Shown: positions 1 to 6,636 of the stretch, piece after piece
Numbering within the stretch: the first letter of the stretch is position 1
Layout of the letters: the number at the start of each line of letters is the position of its first letter
Assembly: GCA_963609725.1 (NCBI GenBank)
Contig: CAVDLI010000065.1
Location: 1 to 9,352 of the forward strand
Direction: 5' to 3'
DNA from: UBA9732 sp963609725
GTDB lineage: Bacteria; Spirochaetota; Spirochaetia; Sphaerochaetales; Sphaerochaetaceae
DNA: 9,352 nucleotides
The notes under the pieces: generated by a model
The model's input: the letters and a program-made list of their open reading frames with translations, nothing else
What the model was told of the DNA's origin: nothing
Databases searched by the model: none
Position numbers and translations under genes: made by a program

Positions 1-37
1 GTTTACAATAGAAGCTTTGGACGGCTTTGTGTTGCAT

Positions 38-1579
38 TTACTTTTTCAATCGGCCAAAGCTAGTATATGGAGCAACTGTAACTAAAAGAATCATTAATGA
101 AAGAAAAGAGCGATAGAATGGATCGTCTGAATTATTTTTTAGTTCCATAAGTTCTTCTTTTGTTTTAAATTGCTCTGGCCTAATGTTGCCATATTTTATG
201 AGGGATATAAGCTTTTGTTTTGATATTTCTGACAGTTTTTCTTTTCGTAGTTTTTCAAGAAGAACAAAAATTCTCTCATAATATTGGGGATTATATATTT
301 CGCCAGAATTTATTACTTTTGCATTTGCTATAGCTAAATTGTCATGAAGAAAAGGCAGAAGAGTACAGTCTTCTACTGTACCATCACAAAAAATATAATA
401 GAAAATTGACGGAAGATTATTCTTCTTTTTTCTGATTATTCTCCCACTGCGTTGTATTCTCTGTAGTTTTGTAGAAGTGTTAGCTAGAAATATTCCCACA
501 TTGCAGTCAGGGACATCTAATCCCTCATCCAAAGCTTTACAAGCAATTAAAATATTTTTCTCTCCATCTTTAAAAGCATTTAGATTTCTATTTCTCTCAT
601 ACTTATCCATCTCGCTAGTATAGCGAACACATTTGTAATTCCTTTTGGTTAAAATAAAATAGAGGTCTTCAACTTGTACTATTCGCTCGGTAAAAATCAA
701 TATTTTATCTTCTCTTCTAAGTGTTTCAAGAATTTGAGGCACAGTGTTAATTCTACTGTTTGCCGTTGCAATGATTGCTCTTCGTTCTAATAAAAGTCCT
801 TTTAAACCCATAACAAAATCTATGAGTTCTTGATTTTTTGTTTCTTTAACACGTAGCATAAGTTCTTCTATTGATAGCTTTTGTTTACATATAGAAGGGA
901 CTTTTTGATTTAAAATACGAAAAAGAGTTGTTATTTTCTCTGTTAATTCATCATACTCTTCTCTCTCTTCTTTATTTAGTTCTATAGCAATGTTAAAGAG
1001 TACAAAATTGTTTACAACATTATCCTGTAATGCTAATTTGAGCTCATATTTGTAAAATAGTGGCCCTGTTACGGGAATGAGTTTATTTCTGAGAGTATTA
1101 ACTTCAGCCGTTGCACTGAGTCCTAATACTGAGTATAAGGACTGTTTATAAAATGGTGAATGTATAAAATCAAAGAGATGATAGTTTGCGCAACTTCCGT
1201 AATGATGAAATTCATCAAGAATTAAAAGAATATTCTTGCCGTTCTTCATGTCCTGTTCAATGAGAAGAGGTAGTTTGTCCCTGGCTCGATTAATAGTGAA
1301 GATTGAAGTTTCGGCGGGAATTATTTTTTCCTTGTTTTGAATAATTGCATTCTTTATTCCCACATACTCTAAAGTTTTTTTCCACTGTTCCAAAAGAGGA
1401 ATACGAGGAACAATTACATAGATTTTAATGTTGCAATTTGTCTCTTCGCTTCGTTTCTTGGCTGCTACAGCAGCTAACAGTGTTTTACCACTTCCGGTTG
1501 TTACTTCAATTAAACCTCTATAAGAGACTTCTTTCCATTTATTCAAACATTCTTCTTGCCAATTATAGAGGGTCACCAT
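38..1579 (-). CDS. SF2 DEAD/DEAH-type helicase of a BREX/Shango-like defence locus
   Basis: This 513-residue protein is a superfamily 2 DNA/RNA helicase or translocase that should hydrolyse ATP on nucleic acid in the cytoplasm. Visible in order: an upstream Gln (Q8) in the RNWQ-like position, Walker A TTGSGKT (27-33), motif Ia region around VPRIPL (58-63), motif II DEFH (122-125), motif III SAT (155-157), a motif IV-like region (LIFTER, 294-299), motif V ALDEGLDVPD (349-358) and motif VI QRSGRIIR (376-383). Both RecA lobes are therefore complete and the order is XPB/UvrB-like. The C-terminal ~130 residues are helical, charged and unassigned, with a hydrophobic patch near 491-506. The gene diverges from the BrxC/BrxD-like ATPase operon and shares its intergenic region, suggesting a common task. 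No clear Shine-Dalgarno precedes ATG 1579; a promoter-like pair sits where it would give a leaderless mRNA. Helicase identity is firm; the defence role is inferred from context. Confidence 0.93.
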   Translation of the reverse strand: MVTLYNWQEECLNKWKEVSYRGLIEVTTGSGKTLLAAVAAKKRSEETNCNIKIYVIVPRIPLLEQWKKTLEYVGIKNAIIQNKEKIIPAETSIFTINRARDKLPLLIEQDMKNGKNILLILDEFHHYGSCANYHLFDFIHSPFYKQSLYSVLGLSATAEVNTLRNKLIPVTGPLFYKYELKLALQDNVVNNFVLFNIAIELNKEEREEYDELTEKITTLFRILNQKVPSICKQKLSIEELMLRVKETKNQELIDFVMGLKGLLLERRAIIATANSRINTVPQILETLRREDKILIFTERIVQVEDLYFILTKRNYKCVRYTSEMDKYERNRNLNAFKDGEKNILIACKALDEGLDVPDCNVGIFLANTSTKLQRIQRSGRIIRKKKNNLPSIFYYIFCDGTVEDCTLLPFLHDNLAIANAKVINSGEIYNPQYYERIFVLLEKLRKEKLSEISKQKLISLIKYGNIRPEQFKTKEELMELKNNSDDPFYRSFLSLMILLVTVAPYTSFGRLKK

Positions 1580-1585
1580 GGGTAG

Positions 1586-1614
1586 ATGATAGCTGGCAAA
1601 ATCTCTTTTTACAA
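1586..1614 (-). promoter_or_regulatory. Candidate promoter of the helicase, possibly leaderless
   Basis: On the minus strand TTGTAA (1609-1614) is followed after 17 bases by TATCAT (1586-1591), four of six and five of six matches to the sigma-70 hexamers. The expected start of transcription falls about seven bases further on, at or next to the A of the helicase ATG (1579). No Shine-Dalgarno is visible in front of that ATG, which agrees with a leaderless message. This is a visual match only. Confidence 0.35.
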
Positions 1615-1681
1615 GAAGGCGTTATCTCTTTTACGTGTTAGCTTTTTCTATCTTTTATTCCGATTGTTTTGTCGCTTTTGT

Positions 1682-1695
1682 TTTTTTGCAAAAAA
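1682..1695. promoter_or_regulatory. Palindromic candidate operator in the divergent intergenic region
   Basis: TTTTTTGCAAAAAA is a perfect 14-bp palindrome; one flanking G (1680, after one extra T) and a C (1696) nearly extend it. It covers the -35 hexamer of the rightward promoter and lies about 100 bp upstream of the helicase start, where a dimeric repressor could act on both directions. No regulator gene is present nearby, so the binding protein is unknown. Confidence 0.35.
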
Positions 1696-1714
1696 CCATG
1701 TACTGTGATATATT
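1686..1714 (+). promoter_or_regulatory. Candidate sigma-70 promoter of the ATPase operon
   Basis: TTGCAA (1686-1691) and TATATT (1709-1714) are separated by the optimal 17 bases, with four of six and five of six consensus matches. Transcription would start near 1721, giving a leader of about 30 bases before ATG 1752. The -35 element lies inside the TTTTTTGCAAAAAA palindrome. Confidence 0.5.
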
Positions 1715-1751
1715 TGTTCTACAACATTTGTTTTTTTTGAGAGGGCAGAGT

Positions 1752-2540
1752 ATGGTTTATGAAGAATTCCTTGAAGAATTTAAAGTCATTGAAAAAGCAA
1801 TGAAAGATAATCTTGTTAAACTGGTAGGTTTAGAAAAGAAACTTAGCAAAGATATAGAAAGTGGAGATTTTAAAGCAGCAGAGAAGGATAGCTCTCAGCT
1901 TGAATCTGTTACGCAAACTTATTTAAGTGCAAAGGAGGCTGTAAACGCAAAGCTTTCGTCTTTTGATTATAAAGATTATTTTATGACTGGAGTATTTACA
2001 GAGGAAATGCTTTCTGCTCTTAGAGAAAAAAATTTGGATGTTGTTGGTGAATATCCAAGTTTTGAAGTTTTCCCAACTAAAATCAAACTCGATGCTGAAA
2101 ACCAAGAGGTTGTTTTAGGAAAGAAAAAGGTTTCTACTGTGCGTCCTGAACGTGTGGCTATTGAAGCCAAAGCACTTGTTGATAAGTTAGAAAGTGCATC
2201 TTTTAACGCCCTCTCTTTTGCACAAGATTTAGAGAATGCTTATACACTCATGATTGCGAAGGAAAATGAAAAAGCAAATAGTAAAAAATTTACTTTTGGG
2301 GCTTATTTAACTTTGCTTGACCTTTATAAACTAATGGTTCCACTCTCAAGAAGTAGAAAAGATTATGATGAGACGGCTTTTGCTTTTGATATTGCTCGTC
2401 TTTACATTGAAAATGAAAAAGGTGGTTTTGTAACAAAAAGTGGCAGAGTTGTTGCTTTCTCTACAGGTAGAGGTAAAGGCATTAGAATTTTAGATGCCAA
2501 CGGTAAAGAACAAATTTTTAGTACAATTTCATTTAGGTAA
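1752..2540 (+). CDS. Unrecognised 262-residue protein, first gene of the ATPase operon
   Basis: I do not recognise this family. The frame is open from an ATG at 1635, but I choose ATG 1752: it follows a purine-rich GAGAGGG-like ribosome site and the predicted promoter, whereas the extra upstream 39 residues are Phe/Cys-rich and read like noncoding sequence. Residues 1-70 are Lys/Glu-rich and look helical, possibly coiled coil; 70-130 appear mixed with short beta stretches; 130-225 look helical (ending FAFDIARLYIE, 210-220); the last 40 residues are Gly-rich and beta-like (GGFVTKSGRVVAF, 224-236). There is no signal peptide, membrane segment or catalytic motif that I can identify. Its stop is 11 bases before the first ATPase gene, so it is probably co-translated. 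In related loci this slot is often held by a TerB-domain or other adaptor protein; I infer an adaptor, sensor or effector subunit. Confidence 0.85.
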   Translation: MVYEEFLEEFKVIEKAMKDNLVKLVGLEKKLSKDIESGDFKAAEKDSSQLESVTQTYLSAKEAVNAKLSSFDYKDYFMTGVFTEEMLSALREKNLDVVGEYPSFEVFPTKIKLDAENQEVVLGKKKVSTVRPERVAIEAKALVDKLESASFNALSFAQDLENAYTLMIAKENEKANSKKFTFGAYLTLLDLYKLMVPLSRSRKDYDETAFAFDIARLYIENEKGGFVTKSGRVVAFSTGRGKGIRILDANGKEQIFSTISFR

Positions 2541-2551
2541 TAGGAATAAAT

Positions 2552-3772
2552 ATGGACACTAATAAGGCAATGGTGGAGCTTTCATTTGGGCACGTTCCCA
2601 TTGATAAAGAGATTCTCCAATCTATTACGGTGGGACTTGATAAAGTTTCCTCGTTCGTCAAGACAGAGTACTTTGATACTTATATTTCCCATGGAGGAAG
2701 TAAGATTAAGTTTGTAACAGGAAAGAAAGGTTCTGGAAAAAGTCATCTTCTAAAACTTTTATCATTTGATGCCATAGATAGTTCCTTTATAACTGTTGAG
2801 CTAGACAGTAGGGCTTTGCTTTTGTCCGATTTAACTAATCTCTACACTGCAATTCTTAAGAATCTTGATTTGGATGATTTGGTTAATAAAAGTGTTATGA
2901 ACATGGTTAAATCTATGGGTTATGACTATGCTAATTCTTCAGGTAAAAGCTTTGCTTCTTGGCTTGGGGACCGTGGGGAACTTTCTTTTTATTCAAAGAG
3001 CGAGATAAGATTAGGCCTAAGAAAAATCTATCAAGAAAACCCAAACCTTGATTACAACTTTGCACAAATAATATCCCTTCTTGCAGCATCTTCATTAGGG
3101 ACTTTAAAGCTCGATAATGAAACGAGAGATATTGTATATCAATGGCTTAATGCCGATAAAACTATTAAGCTCTCAGAGTTGCGTTCCCTAGGCCTTGCCG
3201 GATACAAGATTAACAAGTTTAACGCACGTTTTCTAATTAGAAGTTTATCTGAGCTTGTGCATCTTGCAGGTTATAATGGTCTTTTTGTTTCCATTGATAA
3301 TGCAGAGAGTATGATAAGTACCTCTTCTCTCAATCCCATAAAGTATACGAAAATGAGACGAGATGACTGCTATGAGGCTATAAGAGAACTCATTGATGAC
3401 ATAGATACATTTAGATATTTCTTTTTGGTTTTTGGCTTTGATAGAAGTCTAATTGATAATGAGAAGAATGGGATTAAGAGTTACCAAGCTCTTTGGCTTA
3501 GAATCCAAAATGAGATAGTTTCAAAAAGGGTTAATCTCTACACTGATTTACTGAATTTAGACAAAATCAATACATGTCTCTATACTGAAGAAGCTATTCT
3601 AGAAATGTCTAGAAGACTTTCATCTCTTTTTGCCTCATATGATATAAGTGCGGTTCCTATGACAGAGGCAGATGCAGAGAGACTTATGAAAGAATCAAAA
3701 TATGGAGAAACATCACTTCCTCTTCTTGTTAACAGATTTACACTTAAACTTGATAAAAAGGAGGAAAACTAA
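2552..3772 (+). CDS. BREX-type P-loop ATPase (BrxC/BrxD-like, DUF2791) 1
   Basis: This 406-residue cytoplasmic protein has one P-loop NTPase domain of the BREX ATP-binding type. Walker A is GKKGSGKS (57-64). A hydrophobic strand GLFVSIDNAE (243-252) is the likely Walker B, and the segment after it (TKMRRDDCYEAIRELIDDID, 266-285, then FRYFFLVFGFDR, 287-298) is characteristic of DUF2791 proteins, ending with a sensor-like strand. The long helical insertion between Walker A and B (about 100-230) is also usual in the family. The Walker B Asp249 is followed by Asn rather than Glu, with the acid only at Glu252, so hydrolysis could be slow or need the partner ATPase. The ribosome site (ATAGGAAT) is weak, suggesting coupling to the upstream gene. 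The stop codon shares one base with the next start. ATPase identity is solid; subfamily and defence role come from motif pattern and neighbours. Confidence 0.85.
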   Translation: MDTNKAMVELSFGHVPIDKEILQSITVGLDKVSSFVKTEYFDTYISHGGSKIKFVTGKKGSGKSHLLKLLSFDAIDSSFITVELDSRALLLSDLTNLYTAILKNLDLDDLVNKSVMNMVKSMGYDYANSSGKSFASWLGDRGELSFYSKSEIRLGLRKIYQENPNLDYNFAQIISLLAASSLGTLKLDNETRDIVYQWLNADKTIKLSELRSLGLAGYKINKFNARFLIRSLSELVHLAGYNGLFVSIDNAESMISTSSLNPIKYTKMRRDDCYEAIRELIDDIDTFRYFFLVFGFDRSLIDNEKNGIKSYQALWLRIQNEIVSKRVNLYTDLLNLDKINTCLYTEEAILEMSRRLSSLFASYDISAVPMTEADAERLMKESKYGETSLPLLVNRFTLKLDKKEEN

Positions 3773-4980
3773 TGGACTACGATGCTCGTCATCTAATTGA
3801 AGCTCTTCGCTCAGGGGTTCCTTCTCGTCGTGTTGGAGCATATTTTACTTCTGCTAGGCTCGATTTAATTAATTCCATAAAAGAGGATCTCAATGAAGTA
3901 TCTATGGGATCTTCCAAAGGAAGAGTCATTACGGGTAAGTACGGAGAAGGGAAAACCCACATGCTGAATACAATATTCTCATTTGCTCAAGAAAAAGGTT
4001 TTGTGGTCTCTCTTGTTTCTATCAGTAAGGAGACCCCTCCAAACAATCTTACTGTTTTGTATAGAAGAATAATTGAGAATACTTATCTTCCAGAAAGAAA
4101 TGAGAGTGGTATTTTCAGTCTTTTTGATGGTTTGGCTCCAGAAGGAGAGAAAGCAAATGATTTATATCTATATGCACTAAAGAAACTCCCTTCAGATAAG
4201 TTGTATTTTGTTTTTAAGACCTTATTGTGCTCGCAAGGGCATAAAGATGATGATGCTGATGCCCTAGATGCTGATTTACGTGGATATTTCATGAATTTGA
4301 CTCTTCTGAAGAAACTTTACATGAAGTACTGCGACGAAAAGCTTGTATTAAGAGAGAAGTTTATTCAAAAAAAGCATACCTTTGATTACTTTTTCTTCAT
4401 GGCTAAGCTGTTTAGAACAATGGGTTATAAAGGCTGGGTAATTCTCTTTGACGAAGCTGAACTCATTGGCCGATTGGCACGAAAAAGTAGAGAAAATGCG
4501 TATCTTAATATCAACAAGTTTCTAAATCCTTCTTCTTCTCTAGAAAGTGTTTATTCTGTTTTTGCTTTCTCTTCTTCTTTTGCAGATGAGATAATTGCCG
4601 GGAAGAATGAATATAGTTCAGTTGCCCTTTCAGGTCGTACAAAAGAAGAGATTGAGGCTATGACTAATACTTTGGATAGAATAACTAAAGGGTCAGAGCT
4701 TGAAAGTCTTAGTAAGGAAGAACTTAACAACTCTATAGTAAGTATTGTTGAACTTTATAAAAGAGCCTATGAAAGAGAAATTCCATGTGATATTTCAGTC
4801 CTTGTTGAAATTGCTTCTCAAGCAGGGTTCCTTCTCAGGACAAACATTCGAGCGGTTATTGAGGCGTTGGACCAAATTTATCAATATGGCAATATTGGAG
4901 AGATAGAAACTGTTAAGATTCAGGCTGAAGATATATCGGAAGTACTAAATAGTTATTTTGATATAACCAATGAAGATTAA
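3772..4980 (+). CDS. BREX-type P-loop ATPase (BrxD-like) 2
   Basis: This 402-residue protein is a second, clearly different member of the BrxC/BrxD ATPase group. It opens with ALRSGVPSRRVGAYFT (11-26), resembling the GVPxRR segment at the start of BrxD-like proteins, then Walker A GKYGEGKT (55-62), followed by H63, as in the YGEGKTH loops of that group. Walker B is WVILFDEAE (222-230) with the standard Asp-Glu pair. FAFSSSF (264-270) is a likely sensor strand, and the C-terminal helices with LRTNIRAVIEALD (355-367) resemble the AAA lid carrying a conserved arginine. The gene starts in a TAATG overlap with ATPase 1 behind a strong AAAAAGGAGG ribosome site, so the two are probably made in fixed ratio and may form a mixed complex. 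It is the last gene of the operon. No clear terminator hairpin follows. The function is inferred as ATP-driven DNA loading or sensing with the divergent helicase. Confidence 0.87.
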   Translation: MDYDARHLIEALRSGVPSRRVGAYFTSARLDLINSIKEDLNEVSMGSSKGRVITGKYGEGKTHMLNTIFSFAQEKGFVVSLVSISKETPPNNLTVLYRRIIENTYLPERNESGIFSLFDGLAPEGEKANDLYLYALKKLPSDKLYFVFKTLLCSQGHKDDDADALDADLRGYFMNLTLLKKLYMKYCDEKLVLREKFIQKKHTFDYFFFMAKLFRTMGYKGWVILFDEAELIGRLARKSRENAYLNINKFLNPSSSLESVYSVFAFSSSFADEIIAGKNEYSSVALSGRTKEEIEAMTNTLDRITKGSELESLSKEELNNSIVSIVELYKRAYEREIPCDISVLVEIASQAGFLLRTNIRAVIEALDQIYQYGNIGEIETVKIQAEDISEVLNSYFDITNED

Positions 4981-5164
4981 AAAATTCTAAAAATAGTCAC
5001 TTACAAAAACCTCTTTGCTAATACTTTAACTTTCTCTAAAAGCGCAATTTGCTGAGTTGTGATTCTATTCATAAAATTGCTGTTCTTGGGCATGTCGCAA
5101 CAAAAACAATGTTTTGTGTTACCATAAACAAAGCATGTGGTGATTAAGTTATAAGGAAACCAGT

Positions 5165-5595
5165 ATGGAAGAGTTTATTTTGATACGACCGGCAAGTGAG
5201 TACGCAGATCAAATTATTGAATACAAGCAAGAGTTTCTTGCATCATGTGACTCTATGGATGGAACGGGTTCTCTATGTAGAATCTCAAACCCTGAAGAGT
5301 ATATACAGACTTGTTTAGATTACGAAAACCCTTTGAAAGTTCCTTCTCATTTAGTTCCTGCTACATAATTTTCTTTATTCGCAAGGCCGATAATAAATTG
5401 GTTGGAATGATTCAGGTTAGACATTATTTGAATGACTATCTTGAAAAATATGCTCGTCATATTGGTTGTTCTGTAAGACCTAGCGAGAGACGCAAAGGGT
5501 GTGCAAAGCAAATGCTGAAAAAGGCACTTTTGTTCTGTCGTGAAATTAAAATTGACAAAGTGTTGATTACCTGTATTGAGGTACAAAATGGTTGA
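5165..5595 (+). pseudogene. GNAT N-acetyltransferase pseudogene, left copy (N-terminal half plus core)
   Basis: This is a remnant of a GNAT-family acetyltransferase that would have moved an acetyl group from acetyl-CoA to an unknown amine. Translation from ATG 5165 (ribosome site AAGGAAA) gives 67 residues beginning MEEFILIRPASEYADQI and stops at TAA 5366-5368. The homology resumes one frame over at IRKADNKLVGMIQVRHYLND (from 5377), continues through the acetyl-CoA loop SERRKGCAKQM, and ends near 5579 at LITCI. The break is a TAA where a CAA would be expected plus one missing T in the following T-run. After 5579 the sequence leaves the family, and an unrelated stop follows at 5593. Complete relatives are about 170 residues and continue with DGNIGSEK and a C-terminal third that is missing here. 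The core 5351-5579 is duplicated at 7933-8161. Confidence 0.85.
5351..5579 (+). repeat. 229-bp direct repeat, left copy
   Basis: This segment is identical to 7933-8161 apart from one base (C at 5358 against T at 7940). Similarity stops abruptly on both sides. It contains the core of the GNAT pseudogene, including its stop codon and frameshift. The two copies bound a 2353-bp segment (5580-7932) that carries four genes. Confidence 0.97.
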
Positions 5596-5610
5596 TAAAA
5601 GTTGAGCTAA
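5592..5610 (+). repeat. 19-bp imperfect direct repeat at the left inner edge of the cargo
   Basis: TTGATAAAAGTTGAGCTAA here matches TTGCTACTAGTTGAGCTAA at 7906-7924 at 16 of 19 positions, the last 11 bases being identical. One copy lies 12 bp inside the left 229-bp repeat and the other 8 bp before the right one. The inner GTTGAGC fits the integron core GTTRRRY, but I found no matching RYYYAAC partner, so this is only a possible recombination trace. Confidence 0.4.
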
Positions 5611-5716
5611 GGCTGTTGGTGTTGCTAAAACTTAAATTGTATCGAGATATTTCATTCCTAAAACGGAAATAAACAAAGCATTTTATATTGTTATTTTTAT
5701 CTTAATGGTTTAATAT

Positions 5717-5734
5717 TGAGACAATACGGTCTCA
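5717..5734. other. Inverted repeat TGAGAC-N6-GTCTCA
   Basis: A perfect 6-bp inverted repeat (TGAGAC, 5717-5722; GTCTCA, 5729-5734) sits in the noncoding stretch 5596-5961. It could be a small hairpin or a protein-binding site. No T-run follows directly, so I do not call it a terminator. Confidence 0.3.
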
Positions 5735-5803
5735 TTGACTAAAAGGCTTTTTGTTTTGTGTGAGCAGCTTAGGGAGGAAGAATTGTTTTTGTTGTTTTTA
5801 TAG

Positions 5804-5839
5804 AAAAGAGGAACACTGCGCCAACAGTATTCCTCTTTT
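5804..5839. terminator. Strong, probably bidirectional, terminator hairpin
   Basis: AAAAGAGGAA (5804-5813) pairs perfectly with TTCCTCTTTT (5830-5839). After one C/A mismatch, ACTG (5815-5818) pairs with CAGT (5825-5828), leaving a six-base loop CGCCAA. The arms begin with A4 and end with T4, so the hairpin could end transcription in both directions. It separates the GNAT remnant from the cargo operon and would shield the latter from read-through. The rest of 5596-5803 holds no gene that I can see. Confidence 0.75.
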
Positions 5840-5856
5840 GCACATATCTGTAATCG

Positions 5857-5884
5857 TTGATATGTATCAATCAAAATCTAATTT
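5857..5884 (+). promoter_or_regulatory. Candidate promoter and operator of the DUF4417/toxin operon
   Basis: TTGATA (5857-5862) and TAATTT (5879-5884) are 16 bases apart, a plausible though imperfect sigma-70 pair. The -35 hexamer is the left arm of an exact inverted repeat TTGATA-TG-TATCAA (5857-5870), so a dimeric repressor could block it. It lies just after the terminator hairpin and about 75 bases before ATG 5962. Confidence 0.35.
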
Positions 5885-5910
5885 ATCAGCGATTCTGATT
5901 TAATTCTACT

Positions 5911-5934
5911 ACACATATGTTGGTATGTGTTTTT
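5911..5934 (+). terminator. AT-rich hairpin with T-run in the leader (possible attenuator)
   Basis: ACACATA (5911-5917) pairs with TATGTGT (5924-5930) around TGTTGG and is followed by more T residues. It looks like a weak intrinsic terminator placed between the candidate promoter and the ribosome site of the DUF4417 gene. A smaller inverted repeat ATCAG-N5-CTGAT (5885-5899) lies just upstream. The stem is AT-rich, so termination would be partial; the role is inferred. Confidence 0.35.
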
Positions 5935-5961
5935 ATTGAACAATGTTTCAAAGGAGTTTTT

Positions 5962-6636
5962 ATGAGGGTAAATCTCATACAGATAGCTGATGATTTCTAT
6001 TGTAGGCTTAGCAAGAGCGGAGTTTGTTTTTCAGCGGACGGTTTTCCTCTTTTTTCAAAAGAGATGTTATTGGAAGATGTCCCTGACAAATTTGTTTCAT
6101 ACAAACAAATTGCATCTGTAGAAAACAAATCTAAAGTCGCAGTATGTTTTTTCCAAAAGGATGAATTCTTATATCCTAGGTTTCGCTCTATGGACAGAGA
6201 TATTCGTAAGTTTCAGGAATTTATGGGCGTATGCGGATTTGATTTGAGCCCTAATATATATTGGCCAGAAGAACAACAAATGTTCAATATTTTGTTGGGG
6301 CAATTATATACAGCCTATTTAGCAATTAATGGTATAAAAATTATTCCTAATTGGAGGATAGGTACGCTACGTACTTTGAAAGTACTTAAGTCTTATCCTC
6401 AAGATTCTCAATTTGCTGTTGGAACTCTTGGTTCTGTTCGAAATGACAAATTCTTTGGAGTATTTTATATGAAAGCGAAGATTTTAATTTCTCATCCTTC
6501 ACGTTTGTTAGTTTATGGAAAGCTTTTGCCTGAATATTCAAAAGAGCTAGAGGAAGAAGGAATTCGTTATATTCAATATGATGACACTATGTCACAACGC
6601 AATGCATTAAGGAGGAAAGAAGATTATGGATGTTAA
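5962..6636 (+). CDS. DUF4417 family protein
   Basis: A 224-residue soluble protein of the DUF4417 family, common on phages, plasmids and other mobile DNA and without an agreed biochemical function. The signature is visible: GFDLSPNIYWPEEQQMFNI (92-110), a helix ending in the YLAINGIKIIPNWRIG segment (119-134), FAVGTLGSVRN (151-161) and RLLVYGKL (181-188). I choose ATG 5962, preceded by AAAGGAG at the correct distance; an upstream in-frame ATG at 5917 has no ribosome site and falls inside the leader hairpin. The end overlaps the next gene by 11 bases in another frame, with that gene's ribosome site AAGGAGG inside this one, so translation is coupled. It is the first gene of a four-gene cargo between the two 229-bp repeats. 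Family assignment is from remembered motifs and is fairly sure. Confidence 0.8.
   Translation: MRVNLIQIADDFYCRLSKSGVCFSADGFPLFSKEMLLEDVPDKFVSYKQIASVENKSKVAVCFFQKDEFLYPRFRSMDRDIRKFQEFMGVCGFDLSPNIYWPEEQQMFNILLGQLYTAYLAINGIKIIPNWRIGTLRTLKVLKSYPQDSQFAVGTLGSVRNDKFFGVFYMKAKILISHPSRLLVYGKLLPEYSKELEEEGIRYIQYDDTMSQRNALRRKEDYGC

Noticed and set aside
1438..1641. Open frame on the plus strand opposite the helicase start
   Set aside because: It is a shadow of the helicase gene, with a low-complexity translation and no ribosome site.
1635..1751. Longer N-terminus for the 262-residue protein starting at ATG 1635
   Set aside because: It has no ribosome site, overlaps the predicted promoter at 1686-1714, and its translation is Phe/Cys-rich and unlike the rest of the protein.
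5044..5080. GCAATTT/AAATTGC inverted repeat after the ATPase operon as a terminator
   Set aside because: The arms are only 7 bp with a 23-base loop and no T-run follows.
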